In this document: in pieces, positions 1 to 6,997 of the stretch
Layout of the letters: every line of letters starts with the position of its first letter
Numbering within the stretch: the first letter of the stretch is position 1
NCBI GenBank assembly: GCA_031261165.1
Contig: JAISJU010000195.1
Coordinates: 1 to 38,210, forward strand
Direction of reading: 5' to 3'
Source of the DNA: Prevotellaceae bacterium
GTDB taxonomy: Bacteria > Bacteroidota > Bacteroidia > Bacteroidales > Paludibacteraceae
DNA: 38,210 nt
Position numbers and translations under genes: made by a program
Notes under the pieces: generated by a model
Databases searched by the model: none
Seen by the model: the letters and a program-made list of their open reading frames with translations, nothing else
Told to the model about the DNA's origin: nothing

Positions 1-44
1 TAATTATGTCGGCAGAACCGCAATAAAAGCATTTTTTTAGTCAT
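1..44 (-). CDS. 5' end of a leftward gene cut by the window edge
   Basis: Only the first 14 codons are visible, starting at an ATG read leftward from base 44. The start is supported by a good Bacteroidota promoter just upstream (60-88, minus strand). The short peptide is basic and hydrophobic and could be the beginning of a signal peptide, but nothing identifies the product. Confidence 0.4.
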   Translation of the reverse strand, partial: MTKKMLLLRFCRHN

Positions 45-59
45 TTCTTTTTTTTGCCG

Positions 60-88
60 CAAAGTTACTGATTTTTAATCTTTTACAA
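60..88 (-). promoter_or_regulatory. Bacteroidota promoter for the leftward edge gene
   Basis: On the minus strand a TAACTTTG box (60-67) lies about 18 nt downstream of a TTG element (86-88), close to the TTTG / TAnnTTTG pattern of the Bacteroidota primary sigma factor. It fires toward base 1. Confidence 0.45.
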
Positions 89-381
89 CGTTTTTACCAT
101 TCTTTTTGACCATTAAGCCCGCTTTTACGAAACAAGGCGTAAAAAGCATTAGAAAAACAATCGTTTTCCCAAGATATTTGGTGGTTACCCTATTCATTAG
201 GCTTTTCAGACTCGCCACGTTTTTGAAATGGTTTCCGGTCTCCATTGCACTGCAAATATTTGCACTTGCCACTGTTGTTGTAATATTTTGGTACATAATA
301 ATTTGAATTAAATTTGTTATTAAAAATGATATTTATTTGATTTTCAGATTTGGACATAAAAATAGCGGACTTAAATATCCG
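89..381. other. Stretch with no supported gene
   Basis: Short overlapping frames exist on both strands here, but none has a recognisable product, a promoter or neighbour support. The only structure seen is a small hairpin (AGCGGA 364-369 with TCCGCT 378-383) followed by four T residues, which could be a weak rightward terminator or the edge of the larger hairpin beginning at 382. Confidence 0.4.
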
Positions 382-490
382 CTTTTAGAGGTCTACCACA
401 ACCTGTAGATTTGATAAGTAAGCCCGCATTTTCTGCGAGCGTTCCTTATTCCAAATCTACTTTTTTTGAAAACGTGGTAGTTTCTAAAAG
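382..490. ncRNA. Rod-like long hairpin, candidate structured RNA
   Basis: Nested complementary arms close a 109-nt rod: CTTTTAGA (382-389) with TCTAAAAG (483-490), CTACCAC (393-399) with GTGGTAG (474-480), GTAGATTTG (405-413) with CAAATCTAC (452-460) and ATAAG (414-418) with CTTAT (445-449), separated by internal loops. The strand cannot be decided from symmetry. No family is recognised. A rod with internal bubbles resembles 6S-type RNAs in general shape only. It could also be a folded-back repeat rather than an expressed RNA. Confidence 0.35.
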
Positions 491-561
491 CAAGAATAGC
501 AAAACGCTAATTTAATATGTCTTTTGCGTATCAATTACGCGGTTTTATTTCATTTATATCT

Positions 562-781
562 TTATTTTATATTTTCAAAAATCACATTAGCCCAATCGTG
601 TATTTGGGTATATTGTTTTATAAATTGTCCGTTATTGGCTCTAAACAGCAGTTCGGCAAAAACATCATCGGTTGAGTTATCATAAACAATCTACCCATTC
701 GTGTTTCAGAATTTTTCCAGTAACGGAAGTTTTCCCCGAACCATTCGGACCTGCTACTATCAGAAGTTTTGGCTTTTCCAT
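562..781 (-). pseudogene. Remnant of a zeta-toxin-family P-loop kinase
   Basis: Starting at an ATG at 781, the minus strand encodes a classic Walker A segment (VAGPNGSGKTS) preceded by MEKPKLLI, as in Bacteroidota zeta-toxin/AAA kinases. The frame stops after about 33 residues. In another frame the sequence then resumes with what looks like the C-terminal tail of the same family (ending GQFIKQYTQIHDWANVIFEN) and stops at 562. Intact members are about 190-200 residues, so most of the catalytic body has been deleted. The short gene directly upstream (785-973) looks like its usual partner. The walker motif is seen directly; the family and the deletion are inferred from it. Confidence 0.6.
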
Positions 782-784
782 CGG

Positions 785-973
785 TTACAAATTAGGAAAC
801 ATTGCACGAGCATTATCATATTCTCGTTTAAGATTTGTTTTAATAATATTTTTTCTTTCAAAACTTTTTTGACGCACATCAGCCTCCACTTCTTTCATAA
901 TTGTTAGAAGTTGCTCGTCTGTCGGCTCACTGTCGCTCGTAAAACGATAATACATATTTGTCGTTGATGTCAT
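785..973 (-). CDS. Small partner protein of the zeta-toxin remnant (possible antitoxin)
   Basis: This 62-residue protein (start chosen at ATG 973; an alternative lies at 1006) is charged, with MYYRFTSDSEPTDEQL near the start and a lysine/arginine-rich helical second half. Small proteins of this kind precede zeta-toxin-like kinases in Bacteroidota genomes, and here the gene ends 3 bp before the kinase remnant begins, so the two were probably cotranscribed. An antitoxin role is inferred from position. With its partner broken it may be a relic or a solitary immunity gene. Confidence 0.5.
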   Translation of the reverse strand: MTSTTNMYYRFTSDSEPTDEQLLTIMKEVEADVRQKSFERKNIIKTNLKREYDNARAMFPNL

Positions 974-1045
974 AAATATGAAAAATATAATTTGCAAAAG
1001 TCGCAATTATATTTTTAATACACAACTATTTTTTGAGAAAAATAA

Positions 1046-1684
1046 TTACAATATCGAATTTCCCCGCATAGTCAGCACAAAACCGAGAATTGCCAACAAG
1101 ATAATGATGCCGCCGGCAACTTTATTGACGATGCCGAAACTACGCACATTGATTTTGGAACGGAAAAGATTGACGAAGGACACGAGCAAAAACCACCATA
1201 ACGCCGCACCGAGAAAGACGAGCAGAATGCCGAAAATCGTTTTGAGGAAAGAAATATCTTCGTGGATAAAGTGAAAACGCGCGAAAAGCCCGATAAACAG
1301 GGCAATCATCATTGGGTTGGTGATGGTCATAAAAAATGCCGAGAGGAAATCCTGCACATAGTCTTGCGTTTTGCCGCTGCCTGCCGTTTTGGTGGGCAGC
1401 GGTTTTGACTGGAAAAGATAAATGCCGAAACCGAAAATGACGATGCTGCCGATAACTTGTATAAGATATTGATTATTAGTCATAAAAGTTACTACGATAG
1501 ACATTCCGAAAGCGGCAAGCAGGGCATAGACCATATCCGAAAACGCTGCGCCCGCACCTGTGGAAAAGCCGTGCCGCCAGCCTTTGCTCAACGTGCGCTG
1601 AATGCAAAGTACGGCGATAGGTCCCACCGGAATAGATGCCAAAAAGCCTATCAATAAACCTTTTATGATATAGATAATGAACAT
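1046..1684 (-). CDS. LysE/RhtB-family amino-acid exporter
   Basis: A 212-residue inner-membrane protein with about six hydrophobic segments. The N-terminal segment contains GFLASIPVGPIAVLCIQRTL, the family's hallmark glycine/proline pattern in the first helix, and a second conserved feature, MTITNPMMIALF, lies near residue 120. Length and topology fit LysE/RhtB translocators, which export amino acids or related metabolites; the substrate cannot be read from sequence. It lies downstream of the tRNA operon and its terminator on the same strand, so it probably has its own promoter. Confidence 0.85.
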   Translation of the reverse strand: MFIIYIIKGLLIGFLASIPVGPIAVLCIQRTLSKGWRHGFSTGAGAAFSDMVYALLAAFGMSIVVTFMTNNQYLIQVIGSIVIFGFGIYLFQSKPLPTKTAGSGKTQDYVQDFLSAFFMTITNPMMIALFIGLFARFHFIHEDISFLKTIFGILLVFLGAALWWFLLVSFVNLFRSKINVRSFGIVNKVAGGIIILLAILGFVLTMRGNSIL

Positions 1685-1722
1685 TCTTCAAGTCCCTTTT
1701 TTAGGGGATTTAAGGTTGAAAT

Positions 1723-1748
1723 AAAAAAATCCTCTTTGTTGAGGATTT
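1723..1748 (-). terminator. Intrinsic terminator of the tRNA operon
   Basis: Read leftward, AAATCCTC (1741-1748 strand complement) pairs with GAGGATTT across a 6-nt loop and is followed by a run of about seven T residues. It lies immediately after tRNA-Leu and separates the tRNA operon from the LysE-family gene. Confidence 0.75.
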
Positions 1749-1751
1749 TGG

Positions 1752-1835
1752 TGCGCAGAATGAGACTCGAACTCACACGCCGTAACCGGCACTACCCCCT
1801 CAAAGTAGCGTGTATACCAATTTCACCACCTGCGC
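1752..1835 (-). tRNA. tRNA-Leu (anticodon GAG)
   Basis: The minus strand folds as an 84-nt tRNA. The acceptor arm is GCGCAGG with TCTGCGC, the anticodon loop reads TTGAGGG, giving anticodon GAG, and there is a long variable arm as expected for a class II tRNA. The T-arm loop is TTCGAGT. CCA is not encoded. It is transcribed with the tRNA-Gly just upstream. Confidence 0.9.
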
Positions 1836-1900
1836 GTTTAGGGTTTTATTTTTAAATTAAAAAAGCGAAATTCGCAAATTTCGCTATGTTGTTTTCGTTG

Positions 1901-1973
<73 letters not shown>

Positions 1974-1983
1974 AATTGCGCTG

Positions 1984-2014
1984 CAAAAGTACTGCTTTTT
2001 TTTTAACCACCAAA
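1984..2014 (-). promoter_or_regulatory. Promoter of the tRNA-Gly/tRNA-Leu operon
   Basis: On the minus strand TTTG (2011-2014) is followed after 19 nt by TACTTTTG (1984-1991), matching the Bacteroidota TTTG / TAnnTTTG promoter. Transcription would begin a few bases before tRNA-Gly. Confidence 0.7.
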
Positions 2015-2059
2015 TTTTTTTGGCAAAAAAAATCAAGAAAATTTTCTTTTTCCTTATAA

Positions 2060-3274
2060 TCAGCACATTCGGCTTTTATAATCTTCGTAGCCAAAGGCTC
2101 GCAGCAAGCGAAATTCGTTGTTTTTTGTCCAAATTCCGATGCTCGGGTGCGAAATTCCGTTGAACATTGTCGTTTTTACCGTAGTATAATGTATCATATC
2201 TTCAAAAATGATGTCATCGCCGACTTTCAACGGCTCGTTAAAAACCCAATCGCCGACATAATCGCCCGAAAGACAACTGTTGCCGCCCATACGATAAGAT
2301 TGAAAAGGGGATTGCGGGGCAAGCCCGCAATGACACGCGCCAACAATCGCCGGTTGATACGGCATTTCCAAACAGTCGGGCATGTGGCAGGCAAAGGAAA
2401 CATCAAGAATTGCCGTCTTAATGCCGTGATTTTCAACAATATCTATCACCGTAGAGCGTAAAACGCCTGTGCGCCACACAAAGGCTGCGCCCGGCTCAAG
2501 AATTATCTGCAAATGCGGATATTTTGCTCTGAAACTCTTTAAAAGGGAAATCAAATGTTCCACATCGTAATCTTCGCGCGTCATCAGATGTCCGCCGCCC
2601 ATATTGAGCCATTTTATTTGCGAAATATATTTGCCGAATTTTCCTTCTACCGCTGTCAAAACTTTTTCCAAATCGTAAGACGAACTTTCGCAAAGCACGT
2701 GAAAATGCAGTCCTTCAACGTCTTCGGGCAGTTTTGCGGGCATTTGTTCGGCAACGATGCCCAAGCGCGAGCCTGCTTTTGTGGGATTGTACAAATCGGT
2801 TTCCACTACCGAAACTTCGGGATTGATGCGCAAGCCGCAAGAGATTTGCGATTTGCGACTTGCGATTTGCGATTGTCGCACATCGCTTGTCTCATATCGC
2901 ATATCTATTTGCGATTTACGATTTGCGATTTGCGACCGAAATTGCTCGTATTGCGCCAACGAATTAAAGGTGATATGGCTGCTGCACTCCATTATTGCCG
3001 AAAACTCGCGTTCTATATAGGCAGGCGCGTAGGTGTGCGCGAGGCTGCCCATCTCTTCTTTTGCCAAAAGTGCCTCCGACAACGAACTTGCCGTAGTAAG
3101 GCGGAAACCGTACTCGTGGAAAATCGGAAAAACCTGCCACGCGGCAAAGGCTTTGAACGCCAAAATGATTTCCACTTCGGCGCGTTCTTTTACCGATTTG
3201 ATGAGCGACAAGTTTTTTCTTAACAGTTGCTCGTCAATTACATAGCAGGGCGAAGGGATTTGCTTGTAATTCAT
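2060..3274 (-). CDS. nspC: Carboxynorspermidine/carboxyspermidine decarboxylase
   Basis: A PLP-dependent fold-III decarboxylase that removes CO2 from carboxy(nor)spermidine, the last step of the carboxyspermidine route to spermidine. The PLP lysine is expected at K41 in LAFKAFA; HFHVLCES (about 190-197), GGGH (226-229) and EPGAAFVW (260-267) are the usual cofactor-binding and active-site stretches. It follows the synthase gene by 6 bp on the same strand, so the two form an operon. At 404 residues it is somewhat long. The excess is explained by two repeat-derived insertions: residues about 114-145 (SQIANRKSQI-type repeats) and 312-326 (an inverted repeat element read through in frame). Both fall outside the motifs above, so activity may be retained. 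Confidence 0.9.
   Translation of the reverse strand: MNYKQIPSPCYVIDEQLLRKNLSLIKSVKERAEVEIILAFKAFAAWQVFPIFHEYGFRLTTASSLSEALLAKEEMGSLAHTYAPAYIEREFSAIMECSSHITFNSLAQYEQFRSQIANRKSQIDMRYETSDVRQSQIASRKSQISCGLRINPEVSVVETDLYNPTKAGSRLGIVAEQMPAKLPEDVEGLHFHVLCESSSYDLEKVLTAVEGKFGKYISQIKWLNMGGGHLMTREDYDVEHLISLLKSFRAKYPHLQIILEPGAAFVWRTGVLRSTVIDIVENHGIKTAILDVSFACHMPDCLEMPYQPAIVGACHCGLAPQSPFQSYRMGGNSCLSGDYVGDWVFNEPLKVGDDIIFEDMIHYTTVKTTMFNGISHPSIGIWTKNNEFRLLRAFGYEDYKSRMC
2297..2341. repeat. REP-like inverted repeat inside nspC
   Basis: ATTGCGGG followed by CCCGCAAT (core 2311-2334) is the same palindrome found at 4506-4530, 4558-4613 and 6935-6986. Here it is read in frame and encodes about 15 extra residues (312-326) of NspC just before the conserved YRMGGNSC segment. 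Confidence 0.7.
2840..2935. repeat. TTGCGATT tandem repeat inside nspC
   Basis: Imperfect repeats of TTGCGATT/TTGCGACT cover about 96 bp, exactly 32 codons, and encode residues about 114-145 of NspC (SQIANRKSQI units). The length is a multiple of three, so the reading frame survives. It is degenerate and has no unique spacers, unlike a CRISPR array. Confidence 0.7.
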
Positions 3275-3280
3275 AGCGTT

Positions 3281-4486
3281 TTACATTTCCAAGTCCCCAT
3301 CAAAAATTTCATTCCAAGCCAAGCCCTGCCGTGCAAGTTCCGTAAGGAAAGGGTTGGGGTTAAATTCTTCGACATTGAACACGCCCGCGCCGCCCCATTG
3401 TTTGGTCATAAACATCAATGCGCCGACTGCTGCCGGTACGCCGGTGGTGTAACTCACGGCTTGCGTGCCGGTTTCGCGGTAAGAGTCCTCGTGGCTGCAA
3501 TTGTTATATATATAATATGTATGCGGTTTGTTGTCTTTGCCTGTGCCGCTGATACGACAACCGATGGAAGTCCAGCCGGTGTAGTTCGCGCCCAAGTCGC
3601 CCGGGTTGGGCAGCACGGTTTTGAGGAATTGTATCGGCACGATTTTCACGCCGTTGTACTCCACTTCGTCAATCCGCGCCATACCGATGTTTTGGATTAC
3701 GCGCAAATGTGTGAGATATTCCTGCCCGAAAGTCATCCAAAAGCGGGCGCGTTTGAGCGTGGGGAAGTTTTTTACCAAACTTTCCAACTCTTCGTGGTAA
3801 ATCACGTAGGATTCTTTCGCGCCGATTTCGGGATAATTCAGCGGTTTATGTATTTCGTGCGGCTCGGTTTCCACCCATTTGCCGTTTTCGTAGTATTTGC
3901 CGCGCTGCGAAACCTCGCGAATGTTGATTTCGGGGTTGAAGTTGGTGGCAAATGCCTTTCCGTGATTGCCGGCGTTGCAATCCACTATATCCAAATAATG
4001 TATTTCTTTAAAGTAATGTTTGGCAGCATAAGCAGTAAAAACGCTCGTTACGCCCGGGTCGAAACCGCAACCGAGAATTGCCGTTAAGCCCGCTTTTTTG
4101 AAACGGTCTTGATACGCCCATTGCCACGAGTATTCAAAATGCGCCTCGTCTTTCGGCTCATAATTGGCTGTGTCCAAATAATTGACGCCGCTTTCGAGGC
4201 AAGCGTCCATAATGGTTAAATCCTGGTAGGGCAATGCTACATTGACAACCAATTTAGGTTTGTACATATTAAATAATGTAACCAACTCCTGCACATTGTC
4301 GGCATCTACCCGCGCGGTTTGGATTGTTACGCCGTAGCGTTTTTCTACGTCTGCGGCTATGGCATCGCACTTCGATTTGGTGCGGCTTGCCAACACGATT
4401 TCGGTAAAAAACGCTGCGTTTTGCGCTATTTTATGCACCACTACCGTGCCTACGCCGCCTGCGCCTATGATTAATATTTTTCCCAT
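3281..4486 (-). CDS. Carboxynorspermidine synthase (saccharopine dehydrogenase-like)
   Basis: NAD(P)H-dependent enzyme that condenses aspartate semialdehyde with a diamine to give carboxy(nor)spermidine, the substrate of NspC encoded 6 bp downstream. The Rossmann motif GAGGVG is at residues 8-13 when translation starts at the ATG at 4486 (401 residues). Later stretches GCGFDPG and FNPEINIREVSQRG are typical of the saccharopine dehydrogenase/CANSDH family. An in-frame ATG at 4594 would add 36 residues, but that segment comes from an inverted repeat element and lacks any family similarity, so the shorter start is preferred. With putrescine as acceptor the pathway product would be spermidine. 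Confidence 0.88.
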   Translation of the reverse strand: MGKILIIGAGGVGTVVVHKIAQNAAFFTEIVLASRTKSKCDAIAADVEKRYGVTIQTARVDADNVQELVTLFNMYKPKLVVNVALPYQDLTIMDACLESGVNYLDTANYEPKDEAHFEYSWQWAYQDRFKKAGLTAILGCGFDPGVTSVFTAYAAKHYFKEIHYLDIVDCNAGNHGKAFATNFNPEINIREVSQRGKYYENGKWVETEPHEIHKPLNYPEIGAKESYVIYHEELESLVKNFPTLKRARFWMTFGQEYLTHLRVIQNIGMARIDEVEYNGVKIVPIQFLKTVLPNPGDLGANYTGWTSIGCRISGTGKDNKPHTYYIYNNCSHEDSYRETGTQAVSYTTGVPAAVGALMFMTKQWGGAGVFNVEEFNPNPFLTELARQGLAWNEIFDGDLEM

Positions 4487-4505
4487 AATTTTGTTTTTTT
4501 GTTTT

Positions 4506-4613
4506 GTCATTGCGGGCTTGACCCGCAATCTTTTGAGAAATACGATTGATAAAAGGGGATTGCGGGCACAGTTCCGATTTGTCGGAATAAACACCGCAAT
4601 GACAGAGCCGATT
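4506..4613. repeat. Composite REP-like inverted repeat element
   Basis: TCATTGCGGG with CCCGCAAT (4506-4530) and a second wider copy (4558-4613, GGATTGCGGG to CCGCAATGAC) fill the gap between two leftward genes. The same palindrome occurs inside nspC and at 6935-6986. In RNA form it would make stable hairpins between cistrons. Confidence 0.65.
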
Positions 4614-4618
4614 AAAAT

Positions 4619-5173
4619 TTAAAAACTCGCCTCTTCAAACGGTTCGCTGCTTTCGCCAAAGTCGAAACCTTCGGCATCGAGTTCGTCTAAATCGTACTCT
4701 TCATCGCCGTAAAAATCGGTGTCAAAGTTGTCGTTTTTGGCGAGTTTTGAAAAATCTTCGTCAAAATCAACGGTCTGTTTCGGGGCGTTGCCTTCGGATT
4801 TGGTAACAAGGGCTTTGTCCAAATGCTTGCCGGTTTCGATGGTTTTCAGACGGATAAAAAATGCGCGGTCTGCCAAATAATCGAAGACGTACAGCAATTT
4901 TTGCCCCTCTTCATCGAGGTAGTCGGACAGCACCGCCTTTTCCATTGTGATGCTGTCGTAATCGGCAGCCGTATCCATCTCTACGAGTGTGATTTCCTGC
5001 TCTTTTTCCCAATCTTCGTTGCATAGGAAAAACGAGGTCATCTGACTGTTGTCGTACTTTACCGACTTCAAGATTGCCTCGTGCAAGTCGAGAAAAGTGC
5101 TGTCGGCATCAATAGAAATCTCGCGCGAGAATAAATCTTCTTCGTCAGAAAGAATTACAAATTTATATACCAT
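4619..5173 (-). CDS. pRiA4b ORF-3-like (IS1096 passenger-like) protein
   Basis: A 184-residue acidic protein. The N-terminal part (MVYKFVILSDEEDLFSREIS, then FLDLHEAILKSVKYDNSQMTSFFL) matches the plasmid pRiA4b ORF-3-like fold found widely in Bacteroidota as a stand-alone gene of unknown function. The C-terminal 60 residues are strongly acidic and probably disordered. The start at 5173 is preferred over an in-frame ATG at 5338, because the family motif begins at MVYKF and the longer version would run into a promoter. It leads a run of leftward genes that includes the polyamine pair, but a functional link is not implied. Confidence 0.7.
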   Translation of the reverse strand: MVYKFVILSDEEDLFSREISIDADSTFLDLHEAILKSVKYDNSQMTSFFLCNEDWEKEQEITLVEMDTAADYDSITMEKAVLSDYLDEEGQKLLYVFDYLADRAFFIRLKTIETGKHLDKALVTKSEGNAPKQTVDFDEDFSKLAKNDNFDTDFYGDEEYDLDELDAEGFDFGESSEPFEEASF

Positions 5174-5272
5174 AATGAGTTGAAAGTTTTTAAAGTTTAA
5201 GTAGTTCAAAAGTTTAAATAGTCCAAGAAGCCCTATATCTTGTCTCTTGTGTTTAATTAAAATTTTCGGGCG

Positions 5273-5303
5273 TAAAAATACTGCTTTTTTTGTTCTTTGC
5301 AAA
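5273..5303 (-). promoter_or_regulatory. Promoter of the pRiA4b ORF-3-like gene
   Basis: Minus-strand TTTG (5300-5303) is followed after about 19 nt by TATTTTTA (5273-5280), a near match to TTTG / TAnnTTTG. It would give a leader of about 90 nt before the ATG at 5173, which supports the short start. Confidence 0.45.
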
Positions 5304-5389
5304 ATAAAAAAGATTGCTTTGCGAAAAAAAATATTCAAAAAAAATGTACGAGATTTAAAAAGTACATACTTTTGCTATGTCAAAAGCGT

Positions 5390-5417
5390 GCAGGATTTTT
5401 TGTAATCTTGCTTTTTT
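5390..5417 (+). terminator. Hairpin-T-tract upstream of vapBC
   Basis: GCAGGATT (5390-5397) pairs imperfectly with AATCTTGC (5404-5411), followed by six T residues. The whole unit is repeated almost exactly at 6135-6160 on the other side of the vapBC pair. Confidence 0.55.
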
Positions 5418-5422
5418 GTATA

Positions 5423-5452
5423 TTGTTGTTTCTGAAATTTTTTGTATCTTTG
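5423..5452 (+). promoter_or_regulatory. Promoter of vapBC
   Basis: TTG (5423-5425), 19 nt, then TATCTTTG (5445-5452) matches the Bacteroidota promoter; the VapB ATG lies 33 nt downstream. Confidence 0.7.
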
Positions 5453-5484
5453 CAGGCATAAAACATATTTTTCAATAAAAAACT

Positions 5485-5679
5485 ATGGTAACAACTGTTG
5501 AATTAGATAACAGATTGATGGACAAAGCAATGGTAATCAGTAAAATGACTACCTACAATGCAGTCCTCAATACGGCTTTGCAAGAATACATCAGAGCCAA
5601 TCACCGAAAGAGTATGCTTAATTACAGAGGAAAAGGTATTTGGGAAGGTAATTTGAACGAGATGAGAGAATTGCGATGA
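5485..5679 (+). CDS. vapB: VapB-type antitoxin
   Basis: A 64-residue protein with a ribbon-helix-helix-like N-terminus (TTVELDNRLMDKAMVISKMTTYNAVLNTALQEYI) and a C-terminal tail with GKGIWEGNLNEMRE, the usual toxin-neutralising extension. It overlaps the vapC start by 4 bp (ATGA), the standard arrangement for translational coupling. Expected to bind its own promoter as a complex with VapC. Family assignment follows the motif pattern and the partner gene. Confidence 0.8.
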   Translation: MVTTVELDNRLMDKAMVISKMTTYNAVLNTALQEYIRANHRKSMLNYRGKGIWEGNLNEMRELR

Positions 5680-6077
5680 AAAAAGTTTTAGTTGATACAT
5701 CTGTATGGATTGATTTCTTCAACAGCAAAAGCCTTTCGCCCGAAATAATCCGTTTGCAAGAATTAATTATCAATAATTCTGTATGTATTTGCCCTGTCAT
5801 ATACCAAGAAATATTACAGGGCATAAAAAATGATAATATATTTGAACAAGTAAAAGACATTCTCTCGGATTTTAGTATGCTTAATATTGAAATAATGGAA
5901 GTAACGAATTATGCTGTAGATTTATACAGAAAACTCCGAAAGATGGGTATTACAATACGAAAATCGGCAGATTGTTTAATTGCCTCGTATGCTATTCTGA
6001 ATGATGTATATTTGTTGCAAAAAGATAGAGACTTTTTGGAAATTGCTAAAGGTAGTCAATTAAAAATCTTAATATAA
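5676..6077 (+). CDS. vapC: VapC PIN-domain ribonuclease toxin
   Basis: A 133-residue PIN-domain RNase. The metal-binding acidic residues are visible: D7 in VDTSVWIDFF, E45 in YQEILQG, D99 in RKSADCLIA and D117/D119 in KDRDF. Length is typical. VapC toxins cleave tRNA or rRNA until bound by VapB, which is encoded immediately upstream with a 4-bp overlap. The full set of acidic residues suggests an active toxin. The pair is flanked by near-identical hairpin-T-tract sequences, which may mark an inserted cassette. Confidence 0.88.
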   Translation: MKKVLVDTSVWIDFFNSKSLSPEIIRLQELIINNSVCICPVIYQEILQGIKNDNIFEQVKDILSDFSMLNIEIMEVTNYAVDLYRKLRKMGITIRKSADCLIASYAILNDVYLLQKDRDFLEIAKGSQLKILI

Positions 6078-6134
6078 ACACTCCACTAATTGACGATAAC
6101 TTTTCCAAATTGGAAAAATTTAATATATATGATA

Positions 6135-6160
6135 GCAGAATTTGTAATCCTGCTTTTTTT
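6135..6160 (+). terminator. Terminator of vapBC
   Basis: GCAGAATT (6135-6142) pairs with AATCCTGC (6146-6153) with one mismatch and is followed by seven T residues. It is a near copy of the hairpin at 5390-5417. Confidence 0.65.
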
Positions 6161-6190
6161 GTGTATTTTCAAAATAAAAAGTTACCTTTG
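6158..6190 (+). promoter_or_regulatory. Promoter of the Fe-S protein gene
   Basis: TTTG (6158-6161), 21 nt, TACCTTTG (6183-6190), with the ATG at 6211. The upstream element overlaps the T-tract of the preceding terminator. Confidence 0.65.
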
Positions 6191-6210
6191 CACTTTATTT
6201 TTTACGGACA

Positions 6211-6933
6211 ATGAAAATCAATCTTTTTATCCCTTGTTTTATTGACCAACTGTACCCGCAAACCGCCTTTAATACAAAGAAAATTCTTGAAAAAGCAGGT
6301 TGCGAGGTGCATTACAATCCACAGCAAACTTGTTGCGGACAGCCCGCTTTCAATAGTGGTTATTGGAACGAAACGCGCACGTTGGCGGAAAAATTCTTTG
6401 CCGATTTCCCCGAAAACGACCGCTATATCGTGTCGCCCTCTGCCTCGTGCATCAGTTTTGCACAGACGCATTACAAAAAACTTTTTGCCGACCAACCCGA
6501 GAAATTGGCGGAATGCGAAAGAGTAGGGCGTTTGGGCTGCGAGTTAAGCGATTTTCTCGTTAATGTGCTGAATATTGACGATTTGGGCGCGGCATTTCCG
6601 CATAAAGTTACTTACCACGATTCTTGTTCGGCATTGCGCGAATACGGCATTAAAAGCGAGCCGCGACAACTCTTGTCGAAGGTTAAGGGCTTGGAACTCA
6701 TTGAAATGGAAGAGTGCGAAACTTGCTGCGGTTTTGGCGGCACGTTTGCGGTGAAAAACACGGCGATTTCGTCTGCAATGGCGGAAAAAAAGGTGGAAAA
6801 CGCGCTCGCATCGGGTGCGGAGTACATCGTTTCCACCGAAGCCTCGTGCCTGATGAACATCAACGGCTATATTGCCAAACGTAAATTGCCGATAAAAGGT
6901 ATTCATTTGGCGGATATTTTGGCACACTTTTAA
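6211..6933 (+). CDS. LutA/YkgE-like (Fe-S)-binding oxidoreductase subunit
   Basis: A 240-residue cytoplasmic protein with two cysteine-rich (CCG) repeats: QTCCGQPAFNSGY near residue 40 and ETCCGFGGTF near residue 172, plus SASC (about 72-75) and DSCSALREYG (about 138). This matches LutA/YkgE, a small subunit of lactate-utilisation complexes, and related heterodisulfide-reductase-like domains. LutB and LutC partners are not next to it here, so lactate as substrate is uncertain. An isolated gene next to a radical SAM gene is seen in the window; a general electron-transfer role is the safer statement. Confidence 0.8.
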   Translation: MKINLFIPCFIDQLYPQTAFNTKKILEKAGCEVHYNPQQTCCGQPAFNSGYWNETRTLAEKFFADFPENDRYIVSPSASCISFAQTHYKKLFADQPEKLAECERVGRLGCELSDFLVNVLNIDDLGAAFPHKVTYHDSCSALREYGIKSEPRQLLSKVKGLELIEMEECETCCGFGGTFAVKNTAISSAMAEKKVENALASGAEYIVSTEASCLMNINGYIAKRKLPIKGIHLADILAHF

Positions 6934-6934
6934 C

Positions 6935-6986
6935 TGTCATTGCGGGTCATACTTCGACTACGCTCACTAACCAGCCCGCAATGACA
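6935..6986. repeat. REP-like inverted repeat with an embedded dispersed repeat
   Basis: A perfect 12-bp inverted repeat (TGTCATTGCGGG 6935-6946 with CCCGCAATGACA 6975-6986) encloses one copy of the TTCGACTACGCTCACTAACC sequence (6952-6972) that recurs in the phage structural region. It lies between two rightward genes and could act as a terminator or transcript-stabilising hairpin. Confidence 0.7.
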
Positions 6987-6997
6987 TACACAAAAAA

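Noticed and set aside
75..306. Overlapping frames of 66 and 73 codons on opposite strands near the left edge
   Set aside because: Neither has a recognisable product, promoter or start signal, and the minus-strand one would overlap the clear promoter of the edge gene.
2840..2935. CRISPR-like array
   Set aside because: Repeats are short, degenerate and contiguous, without unique spacers, and they are translated as part of nspC.
4486..4594. Longer start for carboxynorspermidine synthase
   Set aside because: The extra 36 codons come from the REP-like repeat and precede the N-terminal Rossmann strand, so they are not part of the family protein.
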